A stretch of DNA of 64,000 bases, from positions 992,001-1,056,000 of the forward strand of contig CAVPVB010000007.1 of NCBI GenBank assembly GCA_963709085.1. Reading direction: 5' to 3'. Shown here in pieces: positions 56,303-64,000 of the stretch; position 1 is the first letter of the stretch; each line of letters begins with the position of its first letter. The stretch comes from Rhodovastum sp963709085. GTDB taxonomy: Bacteria > Pseudomonadota > Alphaproteobacteria > Acetobacterales > Acetobacteraceae. The notes below the pieces were generated by a model, which saw only the letters and a list, made by a program, of their open reading frames with translations, made no database searches and was not told the DNA's origin. The position numbers and the translations under genes are program-made.

Positions 56303-58249
56303 ACGAACTCGCCGCCCCGCCGCTTGCCGCCTCGCCGGCCCAGATGGCTCCTGCCAGCGTGGGCATCCCTGCCAGCGTGGGCGCGCAAGCGGTGCATGTG
56401 GCTCTGGTCGGCAATCCGAATTGCGGCAAGACGGCGCTGTTCAACGCCCTGACCGGCAGCCGCCAGAAGGTCGCCAACTACCCCGGCGTGACGGTGGAGC
56501 GCAAGGAAGGCAGCTTCACCACCCCGGCCGGCCGGCTGGTGCGCCTGCTCGACCTGCCCGGCACCTACTCGCTGCGCGCCCGCAGCCCCGACGAGGAGGT
56601 GACCCGCGACGTGGTGCTCGGCCGCCTCGCCGGCGAGCAGCGGCCGGAGGTGCTGCTCTGCGTCGCCGATGCCACCAATCTGCGGCTCGGCATCCGGCTG
56701 GTGCTGGAACTGCGCCGCGTCGGCCGGCCCATGCTGCTGGCGCTGAACATGTTCGACATCGCCCGCCACCGCGGCTATGGCTTCGACATCGCCCGCCTTT
56801 CGGCCGAGCTGGGCGTGCCGGTGGTGCCCACCATCGCGGTGCGGCGCGGCGGCACCGAGGCGCTGCTGGAACAGCTCGACGTGCTGGCCGAGGCCGCCCC
56901 CGCCGCCACCGGCGACGATTGGGCGCCGAGCGGGCGCACCGGCACCCGCGCCCTGCAGCGCGAGGCCGACCGCATCATCGCCGCCGGCGTCACCCTGCCC
57001 GCCAAACCCGACACCGTCACCAGCCGGATCGACGCCGTGCTGCTGCATCCGGTGTTCGGGCTGGCGATCCTGCTCGCCGTGCTGTTCCTGATGTTCCAGG
57101 CGGTGTTCTCCTGGGCGCAGCCGCCGATGGACGCGATCAAGGCCGGCTTCGACTGGCTGGGCGCGCTGGCCGGGAACATGCTGCCGGACGGGCTGCTGCG
57201 CAGCTTCGTGCGCGACGGGCTGATCGCCGGCGTCGGCGCCGTGCTGGTGTTCCTGCCGCAGATCCTGGTGCTGTTCCTGTTCATCCTGCTGCTGGAGGAT
57301 TTCGGCTACATGGCGCGGGCGGCGTTCCTGATGGACCGCATCATGGGCGGCGCCGGGCTGCACGGGCGCGCCTTCATCCCGCTGCTGTCCAGCTTCGCCT
57401 GCGCCATTCCCGGCATCATGGCCGCCCGCGTCATCGACAGCCGGCGCGACCGGCTGGCCACCATCATGGTGGCGCCACTGATGACCTGCTCGGCGCGCAT
57501 CCCGGTCTACACGCTGATCATCGCCGCCTTCATCCCCAACCGCACGGTGTGGGGCGGGCTGCGAGCTGCAGGGGCTGGTGATGTTCGGGCTGTACGCCGT
57601 GGGCATCGCCAGCGCGCTCGGCGTGTCGTTCATCTTCAAGCGGCTGGTCTGGCGCAACAGCCCGGCCGAGCCGTTCATGCTGGAACTGCCCGACTACAAG
57701 CGGCCCAGCCCGCGCAGCATCTTCTTTGGCCTGACCCAGCGCGCCCGCATCTTCCTGCGCCGCGCCGGCACCACCATCCTGGCGATGATGATGGTGATCT
57801 GGTTCCTCGCCTCGGTGCCGCGTCCGCCCGCCGATGCCGACCAGCCCGCCATCAACTACAGCTTCGCCGCCATGATCGGCCACGCCATGGAGCCGGTGCT
57901 GGCGCCGATCGGGTTCAACTGGCAGATCAACGTCGCCCTGCTGCCCGGCATGGCGGCCCGCGAGGTGGCGGTGGCCTCGCTCGGCACCGTCTATTCCATC
58001 GGCGCCGAGGATGAGAAAGGCGCCGATGAGCTTGGCCGGTCGCTGGCGGGCAAATGGAGCCTGGCGACCGCGCTGGCGCTGCTCGCCTGGTATGTGTTCG
58101 CGCCGCAATGCGCCTCCACCCTCGCGACCGTGCGGCGGGAGACCGGGTCCTGGGCGTGGATGGGGGTGCTGTTCGGCTATATGCTGGCGCTGGCCTATGC
58201 GGCGGCGTTCGTGACCTACCAGACGGCGGTCGCGCTGGGGGCGGGGTAG
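56299..58249 (+). pseudogene. feoB: ferrous iron transporter B, interrupted by an apparent frameshift
   Basis: N-terminal G domain: VGNPNCGKTALFNALTG (G1), PGVTVERKEG (G2), DLPGTYSL (G3) and LNMFDIA (G4-like). Then membrane helices with PLMTCSARIPVYTLIIAAFIPNRTVWGG. The frame breaks near 57562: the C-terminal part (57578-58249, VMFGLYAVGIASALG..FLPGMAAREVAVASLG) continues in another frame. Dropping one C gives GGLELQGLVMFG, the family sequence. GTG 56299 is preferred (overlaps feoA); GTG 56287 is possible. Indel error or recent mutation. Confidence 0.88.
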
Positions 58250-58258
58250 GCAGGCCAG

Positions 58259-58284
58259 GTTGACACCGGCCGTTGACACCGGCC
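58259..58284. repeat. 13-bp direct duplication
   Basis: GTTGACACCGGCC occurs twice in tandem (58259-58271, 58272-58284) right after feoB. Confidence 0.8.
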
Positions 58285-58332
58285 GCGTTCGGTCGTCTCT
58301 CCGCCGCCCATGATGTCCGCCCTGACCGTCCC

Positions 58333-59301
58333 GTGCGATTTGGCCTGATTGCGATTGCTCTCGGTGGCTTTGCGGTCATCGCGCTGGTCGCCTATTTCGG
58401 TGCGCAAACGATCGGCGCCGAGGTGCTGCAGGCGGGCTGGGCCGTGCCGCTCACCACCGCGTTGCTGTTCCTGCAGCTCTGGCTCTCGGCCGTCGCCTGG
58501 CGGCTGTCGGTCGGCTCCGACCGGCCGCGACTCGGGCGCTGGTTCCGCATCCGCTGGATTCGCGAGGCGGTGAACTCGATGCTGCCGGTGGCCCAGCTCG
58601 GCGGCAACATTGTCGGCGTCCGGCTGCTGGTGCATCGCGGCGTGCCGGGGCCGCAGGCCGGCGCCGGCACCACGCTGGACCTGACCATCGAAGCGGTCAC
58701 GCAGCTGCTGTTCACCATCGCCGGCTTCGCCGTGCTGGCCACGATCAGCCCCGACCGCGGCTGGATGGCCTGGGTGCAGGGCGCGATCGTCACCGGCGTG
58801 CTGGGCATTGGCGGCTTCATCGTCGCCCAGCGGGTCGGGCTGATGCGTCTGGTCGAGGGGGCCGCCGGGCTGCTGCGGCGCTGGTTTCCGAACCTGCCGG
58901 TCGAAGTCGTGCAGGGGCTGCATGCCGAACTGATGCGGCTGCAGCGCAACCCGGTGGCGATCGCCAAGGCCAGCTCGCTGCATCTGCTGTCCTGGGTGCT
59001 GGGCACGGCCGAGACCTGGCTTGCTTTGTATGCCATGGGCGTGCCGGTCGGCTGGGAACAGGCCTTCGTCATCGAGAGCCTCGGCCAGGCCGCCCGCAGC
59101 GCCGGCTTCGCCGTGCCGGGAGCGCTGGGGGTGCAGGAAGCCGGGTTCATCCTGGTGGGCGGCCTGTTCGGTATCCACCCGGATACGGCGATCGCGCTGT
59201 CGATGGTCAAGCGCGCCCGCGAACTGGCGGTCGGGCTGCCCGGGCTGGTGGCCTGGCAGTGGTCGGAAGGCAAGCGGCTGCTCCGGCGGCAGGCGGGCTG
59301 A
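58333..59301 (+). CDS. lysylphosphatidylglycerol synthase-type membrane protein, HpnL-like
   Basis: 322 residues from GTG 58333, with about seven to eight membrane helices. The block REAVNSMLPVAQLGGNIVGVRLLVHRG and QAARSAGFAVPGALGVQEAGFILVGGLFGI match the flippase-like family that includes the hopanoid-associated HpnL. A TTG at 58273 is open in frame. ATG-ATG at 58310 lies in another frame that ends after 12 codons, so a start-region indel cannot be excluded. Not in a hopanoid cluster here. Confidence 0.75.
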   Translation: MRFGLIAIALGGFAVIALVAYFGAQTIGAEVLQAGWAVPLTTALLFLQLWLSAVAWRLSVGSDRPRLGRWFRIRWIREAVNSMLPVAQLGGNIVGVRLLVHRGVPGPQAGAGTTLDLTIEAVTQLLFTIAGFAVLATISPDRGWMAWVQGAIVTGVLGIGGFIVAQRVGLMRLVEGAAGLLRRWFPNLPVEVVQGLHAELMRLQRNPVAIAKASSLHLLSWVLGTAETWLALYAMGVPVGWEQAFVIESLGQAARSAGFAVPGALGVQEAGFILVGGLFGIHPDTAIALSMVKRARELAVGLPGLVAWQWSEGKRLLRRQAG

Positions 59302-59588
59302 AACAAACTCACGGCCCGGTGCGAGGCAGATCTGCCTCCGTTCTGTTAGGGAATCGTTAGCCAAGTAACGCCTACCCTGCGCAGCGAAAGTCCACCGCAT
59401 AGCGCAATGGTTGCCGGTCTTGCAGACGATACGCCTCCCTTCTTCCCAATGCTGCCGTCGCAAATCCCTCCGCGGGCGCGACGTGCCCGGCAGGCGTCTG
59501 CGCCGGTCGCTTCGGCGCGACCGGCGCCATCACGCCTACACCTCGCACCTGATGCCTTTCACCCGATCTCCGACCGGAGGGATGTCGT
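59302..59588. promoter_or_regulatory. leader region of the RTX-like gene with two palindromes
   Basis: Perfect 16-bp palindrome GAGGCAGATCTGCCTC (59323-59338) and an 11-bp stem GCGCCGGTCGC/GCGACCGGCGC with loop TTCGGC (59500-59527). The second is 61 bases before the start codon. No clear promoter found. The start codon has GGAGGG upstream. Confidence 0.5.
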
Positions 59589-60965
59589 ATGGCTACTGAC
59601 GTAACGGTGCTTGGGTCCGACGGCGGCACGATCACGATTCCCATCAGCTCCGGCGACAACGCCCAGTTGGCCCAGCAGGCGCTGGACCCTCTCAATCAAT
59701 TGATCTCCACCGGCGAATTGAGTTTCTTCAACGCGACCGTAACGGGTTCCATAACGATACCGGCGGGAAGCGGCAGCGTCAGCGGCGTGGAAGTCACCGT
59801 TCCCGGCCTTATCTTTATGGATACGCTGCCGGCCAATAACAAATTCCTGTATGTGAACGGCAGCAACACCACCGTTGCCGCAATAGGCAGCACCGACCCG
59901 ACGGTTGTTTCCGGCGATGGCAGCACGCTGGTTTATTACAATAATTCGACGGACGCAGAAATCTTCCTGGGGGGCGGCGAAAACTACATCGCCGAAAACG
60001 TTTCGACTTCCGGGGCGGTCATCAACGTCGACGGCAGCGACACATTCGGCATCGGCGGTGCGGTCATCGACGCCCACCTGGGTTCGACGACGGTGAACCT
60101 CTTCAACAATTCCGCCAGCGCCATCGAAGCCGGCGGCAACATTTCGATCAATGCGCAGAGCGGCACGGAATTGCTGGCGCTTACCGGCTCGCCGTCGGTT
60201 CCGGTCACCATCACCGGCAGTGCCGGCTCCACCCTCTGGCTGGTCAACCAGGCCAATGCCTTCATCGAACCGGGGGCCGGCAACATCCTGATCCTTCCCG
60301 GCAGCACCGGCACCGCGACGCTGTTCGGCGGCACCGGCAGCTTCGGTGGCGCGACCATCAGCGCCGCGGACTTCACCGGCTCGGCGACCGTGATGGGCGG
60401 CACCGGCTACTACCAGGGCGGGTCGGCCGGCGACAACATCCTGCTGTCCAGCACGGTTAATGCGGCGACCACCCTGATCGGCGGCGGCAACAACGATATC
60501 CTGGCCTCGGACGCCTCCGGCAATACGCTCATCGGTGGCGCGGGTGCGGAAAACCTGATCGGGGTGAACACGATCGGTAGCGGCAACGATTTCATCGGCG
60601 GCAGCGGCGCCGACACGATCTGGGGCTCGGTGACCGGCAACAACACGATCGGCTTCGGCGCCGACAGCACCCTCGCCTATGGTCAGCATGCCGCCGCCAG
60701 CGTCGGCTATACCGGCAATGTCTACTACCAGGCCGCTGCCGGCGGTGTGGACAACATCGGCGACTTCCTGCCGGGAACCGACGTGTTCTCGCTCACGCAG
60801 AGCGCCATCGCCGAGAACGGCGGCGCTGTCTCGGTCACGGGCCTGCAGTACGATGCGCCGGGCAGTACCAGCCCCTTCGGCACGGACGGCACCCAGGCAA
60901 CCTTGTCCGACGGCAGCACGATCAACTTCCTGCACAGCGACGTCACCAAGTCCAGCTTCACCTGA
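59589..60965 (+). CDS. RTX-like secreted repeat protein
   Basis: 458 residues, no signal peptide, acidic, poor in Lys/Arg and rich in Gly/Ser/Thr/Asn. Nonapeptide-like calcium-binding repeats appear near 290-350: GGGNNDILA, GGAGAENLIG and GGSGADTIWG. N-terminal two thirds are beta-helix-like. Likely exported by a type I system through its C-terminus (INFLHSDVTKSSFT), but no such system is nearby. Codon use is less GC-biased than the neighbours, which may mean transfer or just low-GC residue choice. Possibly a surface or biofilm protein. Confidence 0.65.
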   Translation: MATDVTVLGSDGGTITIPISSGDNAQLAQQALDPLNQLISTGELSFFNATVTGSITIPAGSGSVSGVEVTVPGLIFMDTLPANNKFLYVNGSNTTVAAIGSTDPTVVSGDGSTLVYYNNSTDAEIFLGGGENYIAENVSTSGAVINVDGSDTFGIGGAVIDAHLGSTTVNLFNNSASAIEAGGNISINAQSGTELLALTGSPSVPVTITGSAGSTLWLVNQANAFIEPGAGNILILPGSTGTATLFGGTGSFGGATISAADFTGSATVMGGTGYYQGGSAGDNILLSSTVNAATTLIGGGNNDILASDASGNTLIGGAGAENLIGVNTIGSGNDFIGGSGADTIWGSVTGNNTIGFGADSTLAYGQHAAASVGYTGNVYYQAAAGGVDNIGDFLPGTDVFSLTQSAIAENGGAVSVTGLQYDAPGSTSPFGTDGTQATLSDGSTINFLHSDVTKSSFT

Positions 60966-60978
60966 ACCCGACAGGCAC

Positions 60979-62049
60979 TTACGGACAGGCGATCCGGCCG
61001 CCGGGCAAGGGATGCGGCGCGCCGGTGGTGCCGGGAAAACTCAACGGCAGCTTGCGCAGCACCCGCACCGCCAGGAAGCCGAAGCACTGCGCCTCCAGCG
61101 CGTCGCCGTCCCAGCCGGCGGTCTCCACCGGTGCGACCGCCCCGAGGCGATCGCGCAGCGCGGCCATGAGGCTCGGGTTGTGCCGGCCGCCGCCGCCGAC
61201 CAGCCAGCGTCGCGGCGCCTGCGGCAGTGGGCAGCGTGCCACCGCTTCCGCCGTGAAGGCCACCAGCGTCGCCGCCCCATCCTCGGGCGACAGCCCCGCC
61301 AGACCGCTGGCCGCCAGCGCCGCGCCGAAATCCAGCCGGTCCAGCGATTTGGGGAGGGCGCGGGCGAAATACGGATCGGCCAGCAGCCGCCCGAGCACGC
61401 CCAGATCCACCATTCCGCGCGCCGACAGCGCGCCGTCGCGGTCGCAATCCTGGTCGGCGTGGCTGGATGCCCAGTCGTCCAGCGGGCCGTTGCCCGGTCC
61501 GGTATCGCCGGCCAGCAGCGCGCCGTCGGCGCCGATATAGCTGACATTGGCCACCCCGCCGATATTGAGCACCGCCACCGGCCGGGGCAGGGAGGTCGCC
61601 AGGGCGGCGTGATACACCGGCGCGAGCGGCGCGCCCTCGCCCCCTGCAGCCACGTCCGCACCGCGGAAATCCCAGGCCACCGGCAGCCCGGTTTCGCGCG
61701 CCAGCCGCGCGGCATCACCGATCTGCCAGGTCAGCCCTTGCCGCGGCCGGTGCAGGATGGTCTGGCCATGGAACCCTACGATGTCGGCGGGCCGGCCGAT
61801 CGCCCGCACCGCCTCGACATGCCGCGCCGTCAGCCGTGCCGCCACCGCCGCCACCCCGGCATCGTCGCGCGACAAAAACGGGGCGCGGTCCAGCAGCGCG
61901 CGCAGCTCGGCGCGCAGCGCGGGGTCGTAGGGAAGCGTCAGCGCCGGGCCGAGCCGGCCAATGCGCTCCCCGTCGGTTTCCAGCCACGCCGCATCCACCC
62001 CGTCGAGCGACGTGCCGCTCATCAGCCCGATCGCCCGCAGCATTTCCAT
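60979..62049 (-). CDS. anmK: anhydro-N-acetylmuramic acid kinase
   Basis: 356 residues. It phosphorylates and opens 1,6-anhydro-MurNAc in cell-wall recycling. AIGLMSGTSLDGVDAAWLE is the ATP loop, VLNIGGVANVSYIG and LLAGDTGPGNGPLDDW are the active-site blocks, and WLVGGGGRHNPSLM follows. ATG 62049 has AGGAGG 7 bases upstream. Divergent from tyrS. Confidence 0.94.
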   Translation of the reverse strand: MEMLRAIGLMSGTSLDGVDAAWLETDGERIGRLGPALTLPYDPALRAELRALLDRAPFLSRDDAGVAAVAARLTARHVEAVRAIGRPADIVGFHGQTILHRPRQGLTWQIGDAARLARETGLPVAWDFRGADVAAGGEGAPLAPVYHAALATSLPRPVAVLNIGGVANVSYIGADGALLAGDTGPGNGPLDDWASSHADQDCDRDGALSARGMVDLGVLGRLLADPYFARALPKSLDRLDFGAALAASGLAGLSPEDGAATLVAFTAEAVARCPLPQAPRRWLVGGGGRHNPSLMAALRDRLGAVAPVETAGWDGDALEAQCFGFLAVRVLRKLPLSFPGTTGAPHPLPGGRIACP

Positions 62050-62104
62050 CCGTTTGCCTCCTGTGCTAGCCCGACCGCTCCCGAGCATCCCGGACCCGTC
62101 CATC

Positions 62105-63352
62105 ATGCCCAGCGCCGACTTCCTGCACGACGCCATTGCGCGCGGCTTCGTCCATCAGTGCACCGACACCGACGGCCTGCAGGCCGCCCTGCAGGCGGGG
62201 ATCGTGCCGGGCTATATCGGCTTCGACTGCACCGCCGACAGCCTGCACGTCGGCAGCCTGGTGCAGATCATGCTGCTGCGCCTGCTGCAACGCCATGGCC
62301 ACCGGCCGGTGGTGCTGATGGGCGGCGGCACGACGCGCATCGGCGATCCCTCGGGAAAAGACGAAACCCGGCAGATGCTGACCGACGCGCAGATCGCGGC
62401 GAACATGGAGGGCATCCGCCGCTGTTTTTCCCCCTTTCTGTCGTTTGGCGACGGCCCGGCCGACGCTATCATGCCCAACAACAACGACTGGCTCGGCGCG
62501 CTCGGCTACATCCCGCTGCTGCGCGACGTGGGCGTGCACTTCACCGTCAACCGCATGCTGACCTTCGATTCGGTGCGGCTGCGGCTGGACCGCGAACAGC
62601 CGCTCACCTTCCTCGAATTCAACTACATGATCCTGCAGAGCTACGATTTCCGCGAGCTGTTCCGCCGCCATGGGGTGACGCTGCAGATGGGCGGGTCGGA
62701 CCAGTGGGGCAACATCGTCTCCGGCGTCGATCTGGTGCGCCGCACCGATGGCGCTGCCGTGTTCGGCCTGACCACGCCGCTGATCACCACCGCCTCGGGT
62801 GCCAAGATGGGCAAAACCGCGCAGGGCGCGGTGTGGCTCATCGCCGAGCGGCTGCCGCCGTTCGACTACTGGCAGTTCTGGCGCAACACCGAGGACGAAG
62901 ATGTCGGCCGTTTCCTGCGCCTGTTCACGGATGTTCCCCTCGCCGACATCGCCCGGCTGGAAGCGCTGAGCGGCGCGGAGATCAACGAGGCCAAGAAGGT
63001 GCTGGCGACCGAGGCCACCGCCCTGCTGCACGGACGGCAGGCGGCCGAGACGGCGGCCGAGGCCGCCCGCCGCACTTTCGAGGAAGGCACCGCCGCCGAC
63101 GCGCTGCCGCTGGTGACCATCCCGGCCGAGGGTCTGGCCGAGGGCGTGCCGGCCTTCCGCCTGTTTGTTCTCGCCGGGCTCGTCGCCAGCAACGCCGAGG
63201 CGCGCCGGCTGGTACGCGGCGGCGGCGCCCGGCTGGACGATGCGCCGGTGACCGACGAGGGCCAGCTGGTCACCGAGGCGGCGCTGCGGGCCGGGGTGAA
63301 GGTTTCCTCCGGCCGCAAGCATCATCGGCTGCTGCGGGTCAGCCCGGAGTGA
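62105..63352 (+). CDS. tyrS: tyrosyl-tRNA synthetase
   Basis: 415 residues. YIGFDCTADSLHVGSLVQIMLLR has the HIGH-like HVGS, QSYDFRELF and QMGGSDQWGNIVSG bind tyrosine, and GAKMGKTAQGAVWL is KMSKS-like. The C-terminal S4 domain is present. ATG 62105 fits the family; earlier in-frame starts overlap anmK. Confidence 0.95.
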   Translation: MPSADFLHDAIARGFVHQCTDTDGLQAALQAGIVPGYIGFDCTADSLHVGSLVQIMLLRLLQRHGHRPVVLMGGGTTRIGDPSGKDETRQMLTDAQIAANMEGIRRCFSPFLSFGDGPADAIMPNNNDWLGALGYIPLLRDVGVHFTVNRMLTFDSVRLRLDREQPLTFLEFNYMILQSYDFRELFRRHGVTLQMGGSDQWGNIVSGVDLVRRTDGAAVFGLTTPLITTASGAKMGKTAQGAVWLIAERLPPFDYWQFWRNTEDEDVGRFLRLFTDVPLADIARLEALSGAEINEAKKVLATEATALLHGRQAAETAAEAARRTFEEGTAADALPLVTIPAEGLAEGVPAFRLFVLAGLVASNAEARRLVRGGGARLDDAPVTDEGQLVTEAALRAGVKVSSGRKHHRLLRVSPE

Positions 63353-64000
63353 CGGGAATATTGAACGCCACGCACCAGTTCATCAGCGGATAGGGACGGC
63401 CGACCAGTTCCGCCACCGCGGCCGAGGCGGCATGGCCGGTGAGCGGGTCGAACACGTAGCAATCCGCCGCCACCGTGGCGTCGCTGTCATGCAGGGCGCC
63501 CAGCCCGCCATGCCGGCGGTCGGCATAGCGCAGCGTCGCGGTGCCGCGCGGCGGGCGGCCCAGCGTGACCGCCACCAGGTCGGCACCGGCCAGCGCCACA
63601 TCCTGCACCGGCACGATCCCGTCCGCATCGGTGACGGTGAAGCCGCGATCGGCCACCGCGACCGCAAGGTGCCCGGCGAACGGCCGGCCCCAGGCCAGCG
63701 GCGGCACCGGCACGGCGAAGCGCGCCAGCACCACCGGGCCGTGCAGCGTGGCCGCGATCGGGTGCAGTGGTCGCCAGGCCTCCCCCAGCGTCAGCACGCG
63801 ATGCATCACCTTGCCGAACTGGGCGCCCAGCCAGCGATAGCCGTTGGCATCCAGATGGCCGCCTTTGTCGGTGACGGGATAGACCGGGCCGGCCATGAAG
63901 CAGCCGGGCAGGTCCAGCGCCGCGTCGAGTTGGGCCATCGCCACCCCCAGCTCGTCGGAGGCATAGGCGCCGCCGGTCTGGTAGGTGAACAGCGCCGGCG
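63339..64000 (-). CDS. SGNH-hydrolase-like protein, C-terminal part (5' end outside window)
   Basis: About 220 residues visible, open to the edge. YPVTDKGGHLDANGYRWLGAQFGKVMHR resembles block V (Asp-x-x-His) of SGNH/GDSL esterases of the sialate/xylan esterase type. A C-terminal beta domain follows. It overlaps the tyrS end by 14 bases, tail to tail. Substrate unknown. Confidence 0.6.
   Translation of the reverse strand, partial: PALFTYQTGGAYASDELGVAMAQLDAALDLPGCFMAGPVYPVTDKGGHLDANGYRWLGAQFGKVMHRVLTLGEAWRPLHPIAATLHGPVVLARFAVPVPPLAWGRPFAGHLAVAVADRGFTVTDADGIVPVQDVALAGADLVAVTLGRPPRGTATLRYADRRHGGLGALHDSDATVAADCYVFDPLTGHAASAAVAELVGRPYPLMNWCVAFNIPVTPG

Noticed and set aside
58310..58348. ATGATG as start of the HpnL-like gene
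   Set aside because: That frame stops after 12 codons; GTG 58333 in the conserved frame is simpler, though an indel cannot be excluded.

Overview
The window is a GC-rich stretch of bacterial chromosome made almost entirely of housekeeping genes. The gene orders nuoA-N/birA/coaX/rnj/proS/lolCD/dnaE and rpsB-tsf-pyrH-frr-uppS-cdsA-dxr-rseP, a COQ9 gene near rpsU, an HpnL-like membrane protein and an alphaproteobacterial-type short ProS all point to an alphaproteobacterium. The most likely group is the Rhodospirillales/Acetobacteraceae; this is an inference from gene content and style, not from a search. I see no phage, plasmid, insertion sequence or CRISPR array.

Layout. 1-2.7 kb: the 3' part of lon, hupB with a good promoter, tRNA-Val(UAC) and tRNA-Asp(GUC). 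2.87-17.35 kb: a complete 14-gene complex I operon (nuoA-N). 17.4-20.7 kb: birA, coaX and RNase J. 20.7-21.2 kb: a gap holding a strong candidate small RNA with an exposed CCUCCCU loop and a Rho-independent terminator. 21.2-28.9 kb: proS, lolCD, a secreted DUF4412-like protein (reverse strand) and dnaE. 29.1-36.3 kb, reverse strand: the translation, nucleotide and envelope operon from rpsB to rseP. 36.6-39.7 kb: a DevBCA-type exporter. 39.7-43.5 kb, reverse strand: a SNF2 helicase (frameshifted) and a SWIM zinc-finger partner. 43.6-47 kb, reverse strand: a ferredoxin-ferritin-like fusion, a transglutaminase, COQ9 and peptide deformylase. 47-54.3 kb: rpsU, a beta-carbonic anhydrase, a PaiB-like protein, an outer-membrane-like protein, an amidase, a small membrane protein, a chemotaxis receptor, trmJ and a DUF305 protein. 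54.4-64 kb: cysS, feoAB with FNR- and Fur-like sites, an HpnL-like protein, an RTX-like secreted protein, anmK, tyrS and the end of an SGNH-hydrolase-like gene.

Two patterns run across the genes. First, seven gaps between genes carry members of one GC-rich palindromic repeat family. Its basic unit is a CCAGGG..CCCTGG stem-loop followed by ACCCCRCCA. Two members also carry a central perfect hairpin with 28-30 bp arms, whose arm sequences differ between copies while pairing stays perfect. Several members sit directly against start codons. Second, at least four genes (SNF2 helicase, PaiB-like, cysS, feoB) show an apparent one-base frameshift. Because cysS is essential, assembly indel errors are a serious possibility and should be checked before any of these is called a pseudogene.
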